Made by a program: the position numbers and the translations under genes. Shown here piece by piece: positions 26,480 through 34,527 of a stretch of DNA of 64,000 nt. Location of the stretch: contig NZ_FOWZ01000001.1 in the NCBI RefSeq assembly GCF_900115585.1, forward strand, positions 827,461-891,460, written 5' to 3'. Origin of the DNA: Qipengyuania nanhaisediminis. Its GTDB lineage: Bacteria > Pseudomonadota > Alphaproteobacteria > Sphingomonadales > Sphingomonadaceae. Positions within the stretch are counted from its first letter, which is position 1; every line of letters begins with the position of its first letter. The notes under the pieces were generated by a model, which was not told the DNA's origin, did not search any database, and saw nothing but the letters and a program-made list of their open reading frames with translations.

Positions 26480-27001
26480 ATGGCTTTAGTCGATGAATTT
26501 GTCGCGGCGTTGCAGAGGAGCGGTAGAACGCTCTTCCACTTCACTGATGAGCGGAACCTGCCGACGATTCGCGCACATGGTTTACTTCCAACGTCGCAAT
26601 TGGAGGCAGCAAATGTTGTCGCAGTAACTGGGGGCGACGCGGATAGCCTGGGAATTGATCGACACCACGGATATGATCGTTTTGTGCGTTTGAGTTTTTG
26701 TCGGCAGCATCCGATGTCTCATGTAGCCCGACAGCGCGGTCAGATTGATGTCGTTCGGATTCTAAGAGTTGAACCGACTGTTCTTCTCCGAGCTGGAGTT
26801 CAAATGGCTGACCGGGTGACGACGGACAATGATGTGCAACTCGGGGGTCCGAACGAGATGATCAATAGGATGGACCTTGAAGCGACTTACAAACACATAG
26901 ACTGGAAGGTGCCCGCAAATTACCAGCGGAGGTTGGCCGCAGAGAAGTGGGAGGCGATGATACCGGAACGAATTGAACCCGAATTAATTGGCGGATTGTA
27001 G
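26480..27001 (+). CDS. DarT-like (DUF4433) DNA ADP-ribosyltransferase, candidate toxin
   Basis: 173 residues. TLFHFTDERNLPTIRAHGLLP (His20 region), RFVRLSFCRQHPMSHVARQRG and the C-terminal AAEKWEAMIPERI match the NAD-binding start, ARTT loop/strand and catalytic Glu region of DarT-family enzymes, which attach ADP-ribose to bases in single-stranded DNA. Slightly shorter than classical DarT. Its TAG stop overlaps the GTG start of the next gene by one base. Codon use is clearly more AT-rich than thiC, suggesting acquisition. Function is by family resemblance. Confidence 0.75.
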   Translation: MALVDEFVAALQRSGRTLFHFTDERNLPTIRAHGLLPTSQLEAANVVAVTGGDADSLGIDRHHGYDRFVRLSFCRQHPMSHVARQRGQIDVVRILRVEPTVLLRAGVQMADRVTTDNDVQLGGPNEMINRMDLEATYKHIDWKVPANYQRRLAAEKWEAMIPERIEPELIGGL

Positions 27002-27693
27002 TGGCCCGCCGTCCTATCTTCGTGCCCCTGATCGACGGTAAGCGCTTTGTTCGCGAAATCCATGTAGATTTTCAGTGGTTTCCTGGATTTGCGAAATCGC
27101 AAAAACAGAAGAGCATACGCGCTCTACACGCTATGGCGCGTGAGCAATATCAGGTGTGCAACCCTTTAGAAGTATCTTCCAAATCGGAAGATCCAATGGG
27201 AGTTGCTCTTTCCTCATTCAATTTGAAATTCACCACGCAAAAGGGTCGAACGTTTACAGTCGAAGCGGCTTTCCAAGGTAGTAAAGTCTTCGAACGAGGT
27301 GGCCCATTTATCGATATTTTCGAGATGGAGCCCAAAGAGGCGAAAAGGGATGAGCGCCTCCGCAATAGCGGTCGTCTAACGAAGTTCTCTTTTTTTAAAG
27401 AAGATTGGCCATTAGAACCAAAGACAGCCTTTTATGACTGGCTTTACATAAATGCGCTGCTGAAAAACCCAAATTTGGCACGGAAGGTAACAGATATCGA
27501 TGGCTTCACCGATATCGAATTTAACCCTGATCGATCAATCAACTGTCAGGCTCGGGCCGTCGCTCTCTATTGCGCCCTATATCACAACGATAAATTGGAA
27601 GAAGCTCTAGAATCTCCGGAGAGCTTTCGGTCTTTGTACGCTGGACGTATCTCAGACCCGCATGAGCCTGACGAGGTGGCGCGGCTCATCTGA
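27001..27693 (+). CDS. NADAR-like partner (DUF6977-type), candidate antitoxin
   Basis: 230 residues. Core: SSFNLKFTTQKGRTFTVEAA, FQGSKVFERGGPFIDIF, AKRDERLRNSGRL, EPKTAFYDWLYINALLKNP and INCQARAVALYCALYH. The order resembles NADAR enzymes, which remove ADP-ribose from guanine and can act as antitoxins to DarT-like toxins. No macrodomain motif, so it is not a DarG. GTG start fused one base onto the toxin stop (TAGTG) means strict coupling. Antitoxin activity is inferred from pairing and fold resemblance. Confidence 0.65.
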   Translation: MARRPIFVPLIDGKRFVREIHVDFQWFPGFAKSQKQKSIRALHAMAREQYQVCNPLEVSSKSEDPMGVALSSFNLKFTTQKGRTFTVEAAFQGSKVFERGGPFIDIFEMEPKEAKRDERLRNSGRLTKFSFFKEDWPLEPKTAFYDWLYINALLKNPNLARKVTDIDGFTDIEFNPDRSINCQARAVALYCALYHNDKLEEALESPESFRSLYAGRISDPHEPDEVARLI

Positions 27694-27711
27694 CTTTTCT
27701 TAGAAAAGTCA
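27691..27711. repeat. 21-bp palindrome at the end of the DarT/NADAR-like module
   Basis: TGACTTTTC-TTA-GAAAAGTCA, perfect 9-bp arms; the first three bases are the stop codon of the NADAR-like gene. It lies between that gene and the convergent DUF2726 gene. Low-GC stem without a T-run, so at best a weak terminator; could be a binding or insertion-site remnant. Confidence 0.5.
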
Positions 27712-27721
27712 TGCCGTTCAG

Positions 27722-28366
27722 CTAACCCGCCGGAACCAGCTTCTCCACCAGCGCCCTGAGTTCGCTCGGCGTGGTGTGGCCGGCGACAATCTCGTGATAG
27801 CCGATGCCCGCCTTGCGTAGCGCTTCCTTCTTCACCGCATCGCGTGCGGCGGCGCTGGTGCCTGTGTGGTGTCCGCTGCCTTGGTATTCGAGCGCGTGCA
27901 CGACCTGGCAATTCTCGTCCATCAGCGCGCAATCGACGCGCTTTGAATTGACCGCGAAATAGGCGTCCTTGTCGGGGCTGGCGAGGAATTCGCCGAGGCT
28001 CACCTGGGCCATCACCTGCCAGCCGGAATTGCGGCCGATCACCGCCTTGTCGAGCGCGTCGAACACCTTTGCTTCGGACTTGTTGAGTAGCGAGCGCGAG
28101 TTGAACTTGGCGCGGCTCACCAGCTTCAATTGGTCTGCTGCGAAATCGGCGCTGGCAGCCTGCTTGCGCTCCGCTTTTTCGATGGTTCTGAGGGTAGGGC
28201 CCTTCTTTCCGAATTTCTTTGCATTGCGGCCTTGCCAATAGGCCTTGCGCCTGGCCGCATCGGCCTTGGCCATCGTGCGTTCGAGGCCAATGCCGATCAG
28301 CGCGCCGACAAGCAGCACGAGAAGCAGTGCAACCGGACGGTCGAGGAGGAAGTTTACCGTTTCCAT
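27722..28366 (-). CDS. DUF2726 membrane-anchored nuclease-like protein
   Basis: 214 residues. One N-terminal helix (VALLLVLLVGALIGIGLE), a basic linker, then the DUF2726 domain from about residue 90: LLNKSEAKVFDALDKAV, SKRVDCALMDENCQVVHALEYQGSGHH and DAVKKEALRKAGIGYHEI. The D-x(n)-E-x-Q and following K resemble restriction-endonuclease-fold active sites, as noted for this family. Activity untested; possibly acts on DNA near the membrane. Convergent with the DarT/NADAR-like module. Confidence 0.8.
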   Translation of the reverse strand: METVNFLLDRPVALLLVLLVGALIGIGLERTMAKADAARRKAYWQGRNAKKFGKKGPTLRTIEKAERKQAASADFAADQLKLVSRAKFNSRSLLNKSEAKVFDALDKAVIGRNSGWQVMAQVSLGEFLASPDKDAYFAVNSKRVDCALMDENCQVVHALEYQGSGHHTGTSAAARDAVKKEALRKAGIGYHEIVAGHTTPSELRALVEKLVPAG

Positions 28367-28787
28367 TCAGGGACTTTAGCCCGCTGCCGGTTTGCAAAGC
28401 GTAAATCGCCCAGCGCTGCTTTTCACGTCGCAATGATGAAGCTCACTCGTCCCATCATCACCACCGCCTGCGGGAAACGCGAGAAGCCTTTCGGTTTCCT
28501 ACTCCGCCAAAATCTGCCTTTTCCTTACGGATGACCACTCGGCAATGTCCTGCCTTTACTCTCCGCGTCATCCGTCGCGACGGCTCGACCACCCAGCGAG
28601 GCGGACGTTTCCCCGCGCCATGTGTCAACTTAGCGCCAGACCCGCGAAACCGCACAGTCATGCGGGTTTGCGCCCCAAGGCGCCGGGTGACAGGGTGTCG
28701 CCTTTGTCGCCTTCGCTCCGGCCTCCTGCGGCGGCGGGCCGGCGCGCCCTACTTGACGGGACGGGGCCGGAGGGGGAAACTCTCGCC
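28367..28787. other. 421-bp gap without a supported gene
   Basis: No ORF here has a convincing composition. One 9-bp inverted repeat, ACGGATGAC (28527-28535) and GTCATCCGT (28567-28575), is visible. The region serves as upstream space for the divergent DUF2726 and SnoaL-like genes and could hide a small RNA. Confidence 0.5.
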
Positions 28788-29192
28788 ATGACCCAGACCG
28801 AAACCAACCGCGCGCTCATCACCAAGGCTTACGACGGACTGGCGAAGGGCGATCCGACGCATTTCACCGCCCTGTTCGACGAGAATATCGAATGGCGGGT
28901 CATGGGCTCTTCCACCTGGTCGAAACATCTGAAGGGTCTGGAGGCGGTGGAGCGCGACCTCGTAGGTCCGCTCTTCGCACGGATCGACGGGCCCTATCTC
29001 ACCACGGCCGAACTGATCCTCGCCGATGGCGACCGCGTGGCCGTGATCGCCAAGGGCAATGCCGCCACGGTCGACGGCGCGCGCTACGACAACGACTATT
29101 GCTTCGTCTTCCGCCTGGAAGCCGGCAAGATCGTCGAAGTGCGCGAGTATATGGACACGATCCTGGCGGACGCGGCGCTGGGGGCTGGCTAG
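28788..29192 (+). CDS. SnoaL/NTF2-like nuclear transport factor 2 family protein
   Basis: 134-residue cone-shaped alpha+beta fold: an N-terminal helix (RALITKAYDGLAKGDPTHF), FTALFDENIEWRVMG, and the closing strands YDNDYCFVFRLEAGKIVEVREYMDT. Such proteins bind small hydrophobic ligands or act as small hydrolases or isomerases; no catalytic residue is diagnostic. Start ATG follows GGAGGGGG; the longer open frame upstream has non-coding composition. Confidence 0.85.
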   Translation: MTQTETNRALITKAYDGLAKGDPTHFTALFDENIEWRVMGSSTWSKHLKGLEAVERDLVGPLFARIDGPYLTTAELILADGDRVAVIAKGNAATVDGARYDNDYCFVFRLEAGKIVEVREYMDTILADAALGAG

Positions 29193-29278
29193 GGACGGAT
29201 TTCGATTACAAATGTAGACATAGCGGTCAGGTGACGTTACCCCGTAAGCAGGTTCGATCGCTTGCGAGGGGTTTCAAA

Positions 29279-30778
29279 TTGCGGAAAACGATATCGGCCA
29301 GCGCGCTGCTGGCCTGTGCAGCCATCGCGTTCACACTGCCCGAAACCGCCTCTGCGCAGGCGGATGCTGCGGGTGAAATCGAAGGGACGCAGCCTCACGG
29401 CGCCCATGACGACAAGATCGCGGCGATAGAGCAGGGCCTGCGTCCGGCCCTCGGAGCAAAGGGCGAGCCGGGTCCGGTCTGGACGCTCGCGGAAAGGATG
29501 GCCCACCACCGCGTGCCCGCCATCAGCATAGCGGTGGCGATCGACGGCGAGCTGGCCTGGGCGAGGGCTTACGGGGTGGCGCAAGCGGGGGGCAGCGAGG
29601 CGGTCGACACGGAAACGCTGTTCCAGGCCGCGTCCCTGTCGAAACCCGTCGCGGCGCTGGCGGCGCTGACGCTGGTCGACGAGGGAAGGGTCGATCTCGA
29701 TGCGCCGGTGAACGATTATCTCTCCTCCTGGAAAATCCCGCAGAACGCCTTCACCGAGCAGCGCCCAGTCACCTTGCGCCACCTGCTGTCGCATCGCGCA
29801 GGGACGACCGTGCACGGGTTCCGGGGCTACGACATCGCTGAGGTCTATCCGTCGAGCGAACAGGTCCTGACGGGAGAGGCGCCGGCCAACACCCAGCCTA
29901 TCGTGGTGGACAAGGTGCCGGGGGAGGGCCGCCGCTATTCGGGTGGCGGGTATCAGGTCGTCCAACTGTTGATCGAAGACGTCGCGACCACCCCGTTCGC
30001 GGATTACGTGACATCCCATGTCCTCGAACCCGCAGGACTGTCGCTCAGCAATTACGATTACGTGCAGCGCGGCAGCAATGTGGCGCGAGGGCACAGGGGC
30101 AAGGCATCGCAGGCCATGGAGGGGCACGGCTACTATGCCTATCCCGAAATGGCGGCGGCCGGGCTGTGGACGACGCCGAGCGAGCTTGTGCTGCTCGGCG
30201 GGAAGGTGGCCGATGCGCGACGGAATTCCGCAGGGTTGGTCTCGACAGAGCTGGCCAACCAGCTGGTGCCGGACAGCGCGGATGATCCGGGTCTCGGCTT
30301 CGGGCTCAACGCGCCCGGCGACGGGATCGTCTTCGTCCATAACGGGCATAATCCCGGATACAGCGCGCGCTGGTTCAACTATGCCGATGGCAGGGCGAGC
30401 GTGGCGATCCTCACCAATTCCGATACCGGAGGCGACCTGATCCGCGAGGTGGCGAGTGCGATCGGTCACATCTACGGCTGGAAACAGGACGCGTTTGAGG
30501 AACGGGAAACGATCGCCTTGTCCTCAGGCTGGCAAGACGCGGTTTCGGGCGGATATGCCTTCGACAGAGAAGCGGCCTCCCCGATCGTCGAGATTGAGGT
30601 TGAAAACGGCAAGCTGTGGATCGAGGGCGAGCTCGCCGAGCGTTCACCCTTTTACGCCACCTCGCGAACCGAGTTCTTCATCCCGTCGGGCTTGAACTTC
30701 ACTCTCGAGCTTGGCCCCGATGGAGATGTCGAGGCGCTCGATATCGAAGGCGAAATACGCCTCGTGAAGCTGGACTGA
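29279..30778 (+). CDS. Exported serine beta-lactamase-fold hydrolase
   Basis: 499 residues, signal peptide (ASALLACAAIAFTLPETASA). Class C beta-lactamase/penicillin-binding-like fold: catalytic SLSK in FQAASLSKPVAA (near residue 120), YSGG in place of YxN (near 221), and HNGHNPGYS as the third box. A C-terminal lipocalin-like beta domain follows. Likely an esterase or D-amino peptidase acting in the periplasm rather than a resistance enzyme. TTG start at 29279, with GAGGGG seven bases upstream, begins the signal peptide. Confidence 0.85.
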   Translation: MRKTISASALLACAAIAFTLPETASAQADAAGEIEGTQPHGAHDDKIAAIEQGLRPALGAKGEPGPVWTLAERMAHHRVPAISIAVAIDGELAWARAYGVAQAGGSEAVDTETLFQAASLSKPVAALAALTLVDEGRVDLDAPVNDYLSSWKIPQNAFTEQRPVTLRHLLSHRAGTTVHGFRGYDIAEVYPSSEQVLTGEAPANTQPIVVDKVPGEGRRYSGGGYQVVQLLIEDVATTPFADYVTSHVLEPAGLSLSNYDYVQRGSNVARGHRGKASQAMEGHGYYAYPEMAAAGLWTTPSELVLLGGKVADARRNSAGLVSTELANQLVPDSADDPGLGFGLNAPGDGIVFVHNGHNPGYSARWFNYADGRASVAILTNSDTGGDLIREVASAIGHIYGWKQDAFEERETIALSSGWQDAVSGGYAFDREAASPIVEIEVENGKLWIEGELAERSPFYATSRTEFFIPSGLNFTLELGPDGDVEALDIEGEIRLVKLD

Positions 30779-30781
30779 TCC

Positions 30782-31351
30782 TTACGCCACGTTCGCCGGT
30801 TGTTCGGTCTTGCGCACCAGGCTCCAGTCGTAGCCCAATTCCTTCACCCGCTGCTCCAGCAGGGTGCGGGTCGCAGTGTCGGGTTGCGGCCCGCGGGTAA
30901 GCATCCACAGGTAGCGGCCACTCGGTTCGCCCACGATGGACCAGGGGTAGAGGCCGTCGGCGCCCTGCTCCCCACGGTCGAGAACCCAGTAGTCGCCATA
31001 GAAGGGGCCGAAGAAGCTGACCTTCAGCTTCGCGCCCGCGCTGTCCTCCACGATCTTGGCCTTGCCGGTCGACTGGTCGAATTCACCGTCGAGGCTGTCC
31101 TTGTAACAGGAATTGACGACCTTGATCTTGCCGTCGTCACGCAGGGAATATTCCGCCGTCACGCCTTCGCACCCTTCCTGGAAGGGCGCTTCGTAGCGGC
31201 CGTATTCGTACCACTTGCCGAGATAGGCTTGCGTCTCGACGGGCTTTGCCGGTTGCGGGACGCTGGCATTGCCGACTGGCCCGGGCGTGCCGACACAGGC
31301 AGCGATGAGGGCAAGGGCCGGGGCGAGGATCAGGGAGCGGGTGGGTGTCAT
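30782..31351 (-). CDS. Bacterial lipocalin (Blc-like lipoprotein)
   Basis: 189 residues with lipobox ALIAAC near residue 19, so anchored in the outer or inner membrane. Lipocalin signature LGKWYEYGRYEAPFQEGCEGVTAEYSL, and FFGPFYGDYWVLD and YLWMLTRGPQ follow the Blc pattern. Binds lysophospholipids or other apolar ligands during envelope stress. Convergent, 3 nt from the serine hydrolase stop. Confidence 0.9.
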   Translation of the reverse strand: MTPTRSLILAPALALIAACVGTPGPVGNASVPQPAKPVETQAYLGKWYEYGRYEAPFQEGCEGVTAEYSLRDDGKIKVVNSCYKDSLDGEFDQSTGKAKIVEDSAGAKLKVSFFGPFYGDYWVLDRGEQGADGLYPWSIVGEPSGRYLWMLTRGPQPDTATRTLLEQRVKELGYDWSLVRKTEQPANVA

Positions 31352-31400
31352 GGCCGATACAATCGTGCCGTTTTCCTCCGGTTCCCGACAGCGCGGAGGG

Positions 31401-31820
31401 TCAGGGCGTCAGTCCGCCCTGCTCGCGCCCTTCCCACCATGCGATGCGGCGGGGGCTGACCTCGATCAGGATTAGCCCGTCGGTATCGAGCCCGTTTTCG
31501 AACCATTTTTCGAGGTCCTTGACCCAGTGTTTCTCCAGCGTAGCGCGATCGCGATGGAGCTTGCCGGTGCCCTGGACCGAGCAGTAGAATTCGCCGCTGG
31601 TGTAGGTGGCACCGCATTCGTCGGAACGCTTGAGGTCGTCGTCGATGCGGCCGTCATCGGTGGCGAAATGAAAAGTGGTGCCGTCGCTCTCGCTCACGTC
31701 CTTGTTGTTCGACATGGGCCGCGCGGCAATCGCGCCCTCTTCCCCCGTCTTGGTGACCAGCATGGCGACATCGATGGATTTGAGTTTTTCGGCGATCTGG
31801 GCAAGCGAACGGTCGGACAT
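31401..31820 (-). CDS. Pyridoxamine 5'-phosphate oxidase-fold stress protein (GSP26-like)
   Basis: 139-residue split-barrel flavin-binding protein: VAMLVTKTGEEGAIAARPMS, TFHFATDDGRIDDDLKR, YCSVQGTGKLHRD and LILIEVSPRRIAWW are typical of the general stress protein 26 type. Likely binds FMN or F420-like cofactors. Start ATG 31820 behind CGGAGAA; the much longer open frame upstream is antisense to the hibernation-factor gene. Confidence 0.85.
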   Translation of the reverse strand: MSDRSLAQIAEKLKSIDVAMLVTKTGEEGAIAARPMSNNKDVSESDGTTFHFATDDGRIDDDLKRSDECGATYTSGEFYCSVQGTGKLHRDRATLEKHWVKDLEKWFENGLDTDGLILIEVSPRRIAWWEGREQGGLTP

Positions 31821-31977
31821 GGGGTTCTCCGGCTGGAGGGATAGTGCCAAGTCAACGGGCGGATCTGCGATTGGTGCCCGGCGGCGCGGATGCATGCGAT
31901 TGTGCTGGAAAGCGCTGTAAAAGCACCCATATCGATAGGTGGGACGGGTTAGAGAAAGAACACAAAGGAGCTTACCC

Positions 31978-32322
31978 ATGCAGGTCCAGTTCAATTCCGA
32001 CAGTTCGGTAATGGGCACGGAAAACGTCGCGGAACGCATTGAAGCCAGCGTGCGTGACAAGCTCGCAAGGTTCGAGGACCGGCTCACACGGGTGGAGATC
32101 CATGTACGTGACGAAAACGGACCAAAGCACGGCGCCGACGACAAGGCCTGCATGATCGAGGCGCGGCCCCGTGGCGGCAAGCCCATAGGGGTCACCGAAC
32201 ACGCATCCAAGGTCGACGATGCGGCCAGCAAGGCTGCGCGCACGCTTGCCCAGCGGCTCGAAAGGCAGTTCGGCAAGGCTGAGCGGCACGGTCACGATGC
32301 GCGTCCCGACAAGGTTCTGTAA
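31978..32322 (+). CDS. HPF/RaiA-family ribosome-associated protein
   Basis: 114-residue short ribosome hibernation or Y-family protein: MQVQFNSDSSVMG, ASVRDKLARFEDRLTRVEIHVRDENGPK (beta-alpha-beta), HASKVDDAASKAARTLAQRLE. It would sit in the 30S decoding site during stress. AAGGAG precedes the ATG. Neighbours (cold shock, fasciclin, PPOX) suggest a stress cluster. Confidence 0.85.
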   Translation: MQVQFNSDSSVMGTENVAERIEASVRDKLARFEDRLTRVEIHVRDENGPKHGADDKACMIEARPRGGKPIGVTEHASKVDDAASKAARTLAQRLERQFGKAERHGHDARPDKVL

Positions 32323-32534
32323 TTAAATTAGGCGTTTCGGCGAGGGCATGATAGTGCGCCCTCGCTGACGTCGAAATTTGCGACGGACTTCGGATTTTGA
32401 CGACCGCCGCCTGCCCTTTTTCCCAAGGGCCCCGGCGCAAACCAGACGACGTTTTCCTTTCATCGGACGATTTGACGCACGACCCATGCGGCACGCTGCT
32501 GCGCGGGCAAATACGTTCTTGAAAGGAACACCAC

Positions 32535-32747
32535 ATGGCCAAGACTGGCACCGTAAAATTCTTCAACGCCGACAAGGGTTATGGCTTCATCCAGCCCGAC
32601 GACGGTTCGCCCGACAGCTTCGTGCACATCACGGCAGTTCAGGCCGCTGGCATGCAGACCCTCGACAAGGACCAGCGTCTGAATTTTGACGTTGAGCAGG
32701 GTCGCAACGGCAAGGAAAGCGCCGTGAACCTCTCGGCTGCCGACTAA
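32535..32747 (+). CDS. Cold-shock domain protein, 70 aa
   Basis: Single OB-fold with RNP1 KGYGFIQP (residues 14-21) and RNP2 FVHI (near 29-32); full length for CspA-type RNA chaperones. The 210-bp upstream gap probably includes a long cold-responsive leader. AAAGGAAC lies before the ATG. Followed by a very stable terminator. Confidence 0.95.
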   Translation: MAKTGTVKFFNADKGYGFIQPDDGSPDSFVHITAVQAAGMQTLDKDQRLNFDVEQGRNGKESAVNLSAAD

Positions 32748-32759
32748 GCCAAGATACTT

Positions 32760-32813
32760 TTCGCGCGCCGCCGGAGCCACGAGCTCCGCGGCGCGCGAAT
32801 TCTATCGTTTTTT
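32760..32813 (+). terminator. Strong terminator after the cold-shock gene
   Basis: A long GC stem (TTCGCGCGCCGC...GCGGCGCGCGAA, with inner CGGAG/CTCCG), followed within ten bases by TTTTTT. The inner loop sequence CGGAGCCACGAG (32772-32783) is repeated at 32819-32830 as the ribosome-binding region of the next gene. Confidence 0.88.
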
Positions 32814-32830
32814 CCTTACGGAGCCACGAG

Positions 32831-33040
32831 ATGAGCCAGACTTACGAATTCTACTCCGCACGAGCCAGCGAGGCTGCAGCCGAGGCGAAAAAGGCCACGC
32901 TCGACAATGTCCGTCAGCGTGCGCTGCGCTCCGAGGCGACATGGCTGGGATTGGCCAAACAAGCGCGCGCCGTCGCCAAGCGCCGCGAAAAGATCGAGTT
33001 GGAGAAAGCGGCCGAACGAGAGGCTGCCGCCTCCTCCTGA
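32831..33040 (+). CDS. Small helical protein, 69 aa
   Basis: Not recognised by function. Entirely alpha-helical, Ala/Arg/Glu-rich (MSQTYEFYSARASEAAAEAKKATLDN, KRREKIELEKAAEREAAASS). Similar short proteins appear widely in Sphingomonadales. GGAG lies ten bases before the ATG, inside a repeated 12-mer. Close behind the cold-shock terminator, so probably expressed by read-through or its own promoter. Confidence 0.65.
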   Translation: MSQTYEFYSARASEAAAEAKKATLDNVRQRALRSEATWLGLAKQARAVAKRREKIELEKAAEREAAASS

Positions 33041-33111
33041 TTCCTGCCGTCAGGCCTTTCGAAACACCCTATCGCAAGTTTTACTCGGCTTGCCACATTC
33101 CCGACAAATTC

Positions 33112-33137
33112 GGAACATTCTCATCGTGTCGCCCGTT
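33112..33137 (+). promoter_or_regulatory. Candidate EcfG general-stress promoter for the fasciclin gene
   Basis: GGAAC (33112-33116), 17 nt, CGTT (33134-33137): a full match to the alphaproteobacterial sigma-EcfG pattern GGAAC-N16/17-CGTT, ending 69 nt before the fasciclin ATG. Confidence 0.6.
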
Positions 33138-33206
33138 TGTCTTGCGAAGCGCCAGTCGGGTGGGCCGGCTGTTTTTGCGCTGTAAAAGCATACAAAGGGT
33201 ACACAC

Positions 33207-33785
33207 ATGAAAAAGCTGACAATTGCTCTCGCATCTGCCGCCTCGCTCGCGATCGCCGCGTGCGCCGAAGAACCGGCCGACAATGCGGGCTATGATGACA
33301 ATGCCGCTGCTGACCAGATGACGAATGACGACATGGCCCCGGGCACGATCGTCGAAGTTGCACAGGGTGACGAAACCTTCTCGACGCTGGTGAGCGCCGT
33401 GACCGCAGCTAACCTCGGCGAAACGCTTTCGGGCGAAGGTCCGTACACCGTGTTCGCGCCGACGAATGATGCGTTTGCCAAGATTCCGGAAGCAACGCTG
33501 ACCGAGCTGACGACCAATGATACCGAAACGCTCGGCAACATCCTGACGTATCACGTCGTGGAAGGTAACGTCGACGCCGCTACGCTGACGCAGGCGATCA
33601 CCGATGCAGGTGAAGGCGGATACACTATCAACACCGTGAACGGCGGCACGCTGACTGCCAATGTAGTGGACGGCAATGTGGTGCTGACCGACGCTGCCGG
33701 AGGTACGTCGACCGTGACTTCAACCGATCTCGCCGCATCGAATGGCGTGATCCACGTGATCGATACGGTCCTGATGCCCCAGTAA
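33207..33785 (+). CDS. Fasciclin-domain lipoprotein
   Basis: 192 residues, lipobox IAAC at residues 16-19, an acidic linker, then one FAS1 domain (residues 55-192): FSTLVSAVTAANLGETLSG, YTVFAPTNDAFAKIP, ILTYHVVEGNV and the closing NGVIHVIDTVLMP. FAS1 lipoproteins mediate surface adhesion or stress tolerance. Candidate EcfG promoter upstream and a strong terminator downstream make it a single stress-controlled unit. Confidence 0.92.
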   Translation: MKKLTIALASAASLAIAACAEEPADNAGYDDNAAADQMTNDDMAPGTIVEVAQGDETFSTLVSAVTAANLGETLSGEGPYTVFAPTNDAFAKIPEATLTELTTNDTETLGNILTYHVVEGNVDAATLTQAITDAGEGGYTINTVNGGTLTANVVDGNVVLTDAAGGTSTVTSTDLAASNGVIHVIDTVLMPQ

Positions 33786-33808
33786 GCTGAGGCTTCAATT
33801 CCAAACTG

Positions 33809-33839
33809 AAAAGGCGGCCCTGCGAGGGGCCGCCTTTTT
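33809..33839 (+). terminator. Terminator after the fasciclin gene
   Basis: AAAGGCGGCCC/GGGCCGCCTTT type stem around TGCGAG, followed by TTTTTC; also serves the convergent gene as GGCGGCCC...CTTTT in reverse. Confidence 0.9.
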
Positions 33840-33864
33840 CATGTCCAGTGATGAGAAGAAAAGT

Positions 33865-34416
33865 CTAGAACCGCCTATCTTTCAGGGCGGCCGCGACGTC
33901 GATCGACTTGGCATTGCCGATCCGCACCTCACCCGAGTTTGCCTGGGCGGAAGTGGGAGCCGGCTGCGGAGGAGTCACAGCCTGCTTCTGTTCGGGAGGC
34001 TGCTGCTGCGGAACATACCCCGCCGACATCTGCTGCGATCGATCTGCGTTCAGGTCGCTATGAGCTAAGCGCTCGACATCCGCGTCGGAATAATACTGCT
34101 CGACACTTGCAAGCGTAGCCTGCTCCTGGCGATTGGCCCGGAGCATGGAACGTGCGTGAGCGGTGTCCCGATAACGGCCATGCAGTGCCAATTCGGCAAC
34201 CGGAATCGTTCCTTCGTCGGTCTGTAGCGGGTATTGGTTTGGTGGCCGCTCGGAGGCTTTACGTGGTGTTTGAGGTACGAATGCAACCTGCGCTTCGGGC
34301 AAGCTATCCTGCGAAGAGCGCGCAATGATCGGGCTGTCGCCGATAGCACTACCGCCGACCGCGCCACCGACTGCCACGACTGCCGCGGCGACTAGGAGGT
34401 GAGGACTGATCTTCAT
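33865..34416 (-). CDS. Exported protein of unknown function, 183 aa
   Basis: Not recognised. Hydrophobic start (LLVAAAVVAVGGAVGGSAIG) acts as signal peptide or anchor; the rest is polar, Gln/Pro/Ser-rich (YVPQQQPPEQKQAVTPPQ), with one ordered-looking stretch (ELALHGRYRDTAHARSMLRA, LASVEQYYSDADVERLAHSD). ATG 34416 chosen because it opens the hydrophobic segment. A weak GGAAC-N17-TGTT motif (34425-34450) sits almost on the start, so it may be a near-leaderless stress promoter. Confidence 0.6.
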   Translation of the reverse strand: MKISPHLLVAAAVVAVGGAVGGSAIGDSPIIARSSQDSLPEAQVAFVPQTPRKASERPPNQYPLQTDEGTIPVAELALHGRYRDTAHARSMLRANRQEQATLASVEQYYSDADVERLAHSDLNADRSQQMSAGYVPQQQPPEQKQAVTPPQPAPTSAQANSGEVRIGNAKSIDVAAALKDRRF

Positions 34417-34527
34417 GCAAAAACAACAAAACGCCCCCCCGATGGGTTCCCGCATGCGAGGCTTGGCCTGCTGGAGTGTTTCCTCCACCTTCGCTAACGT
34501 CCGTCCTGGATATTGAGGGAGCGATTG

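Noticed and set aside
28892..29278. Upstream extension of the serine hydrolase frame
   Set aside because: It overlaps the SnoaL-like gene in another frame and has no signal peptide; TTG 29279 with a ribosome site opens a proper one.
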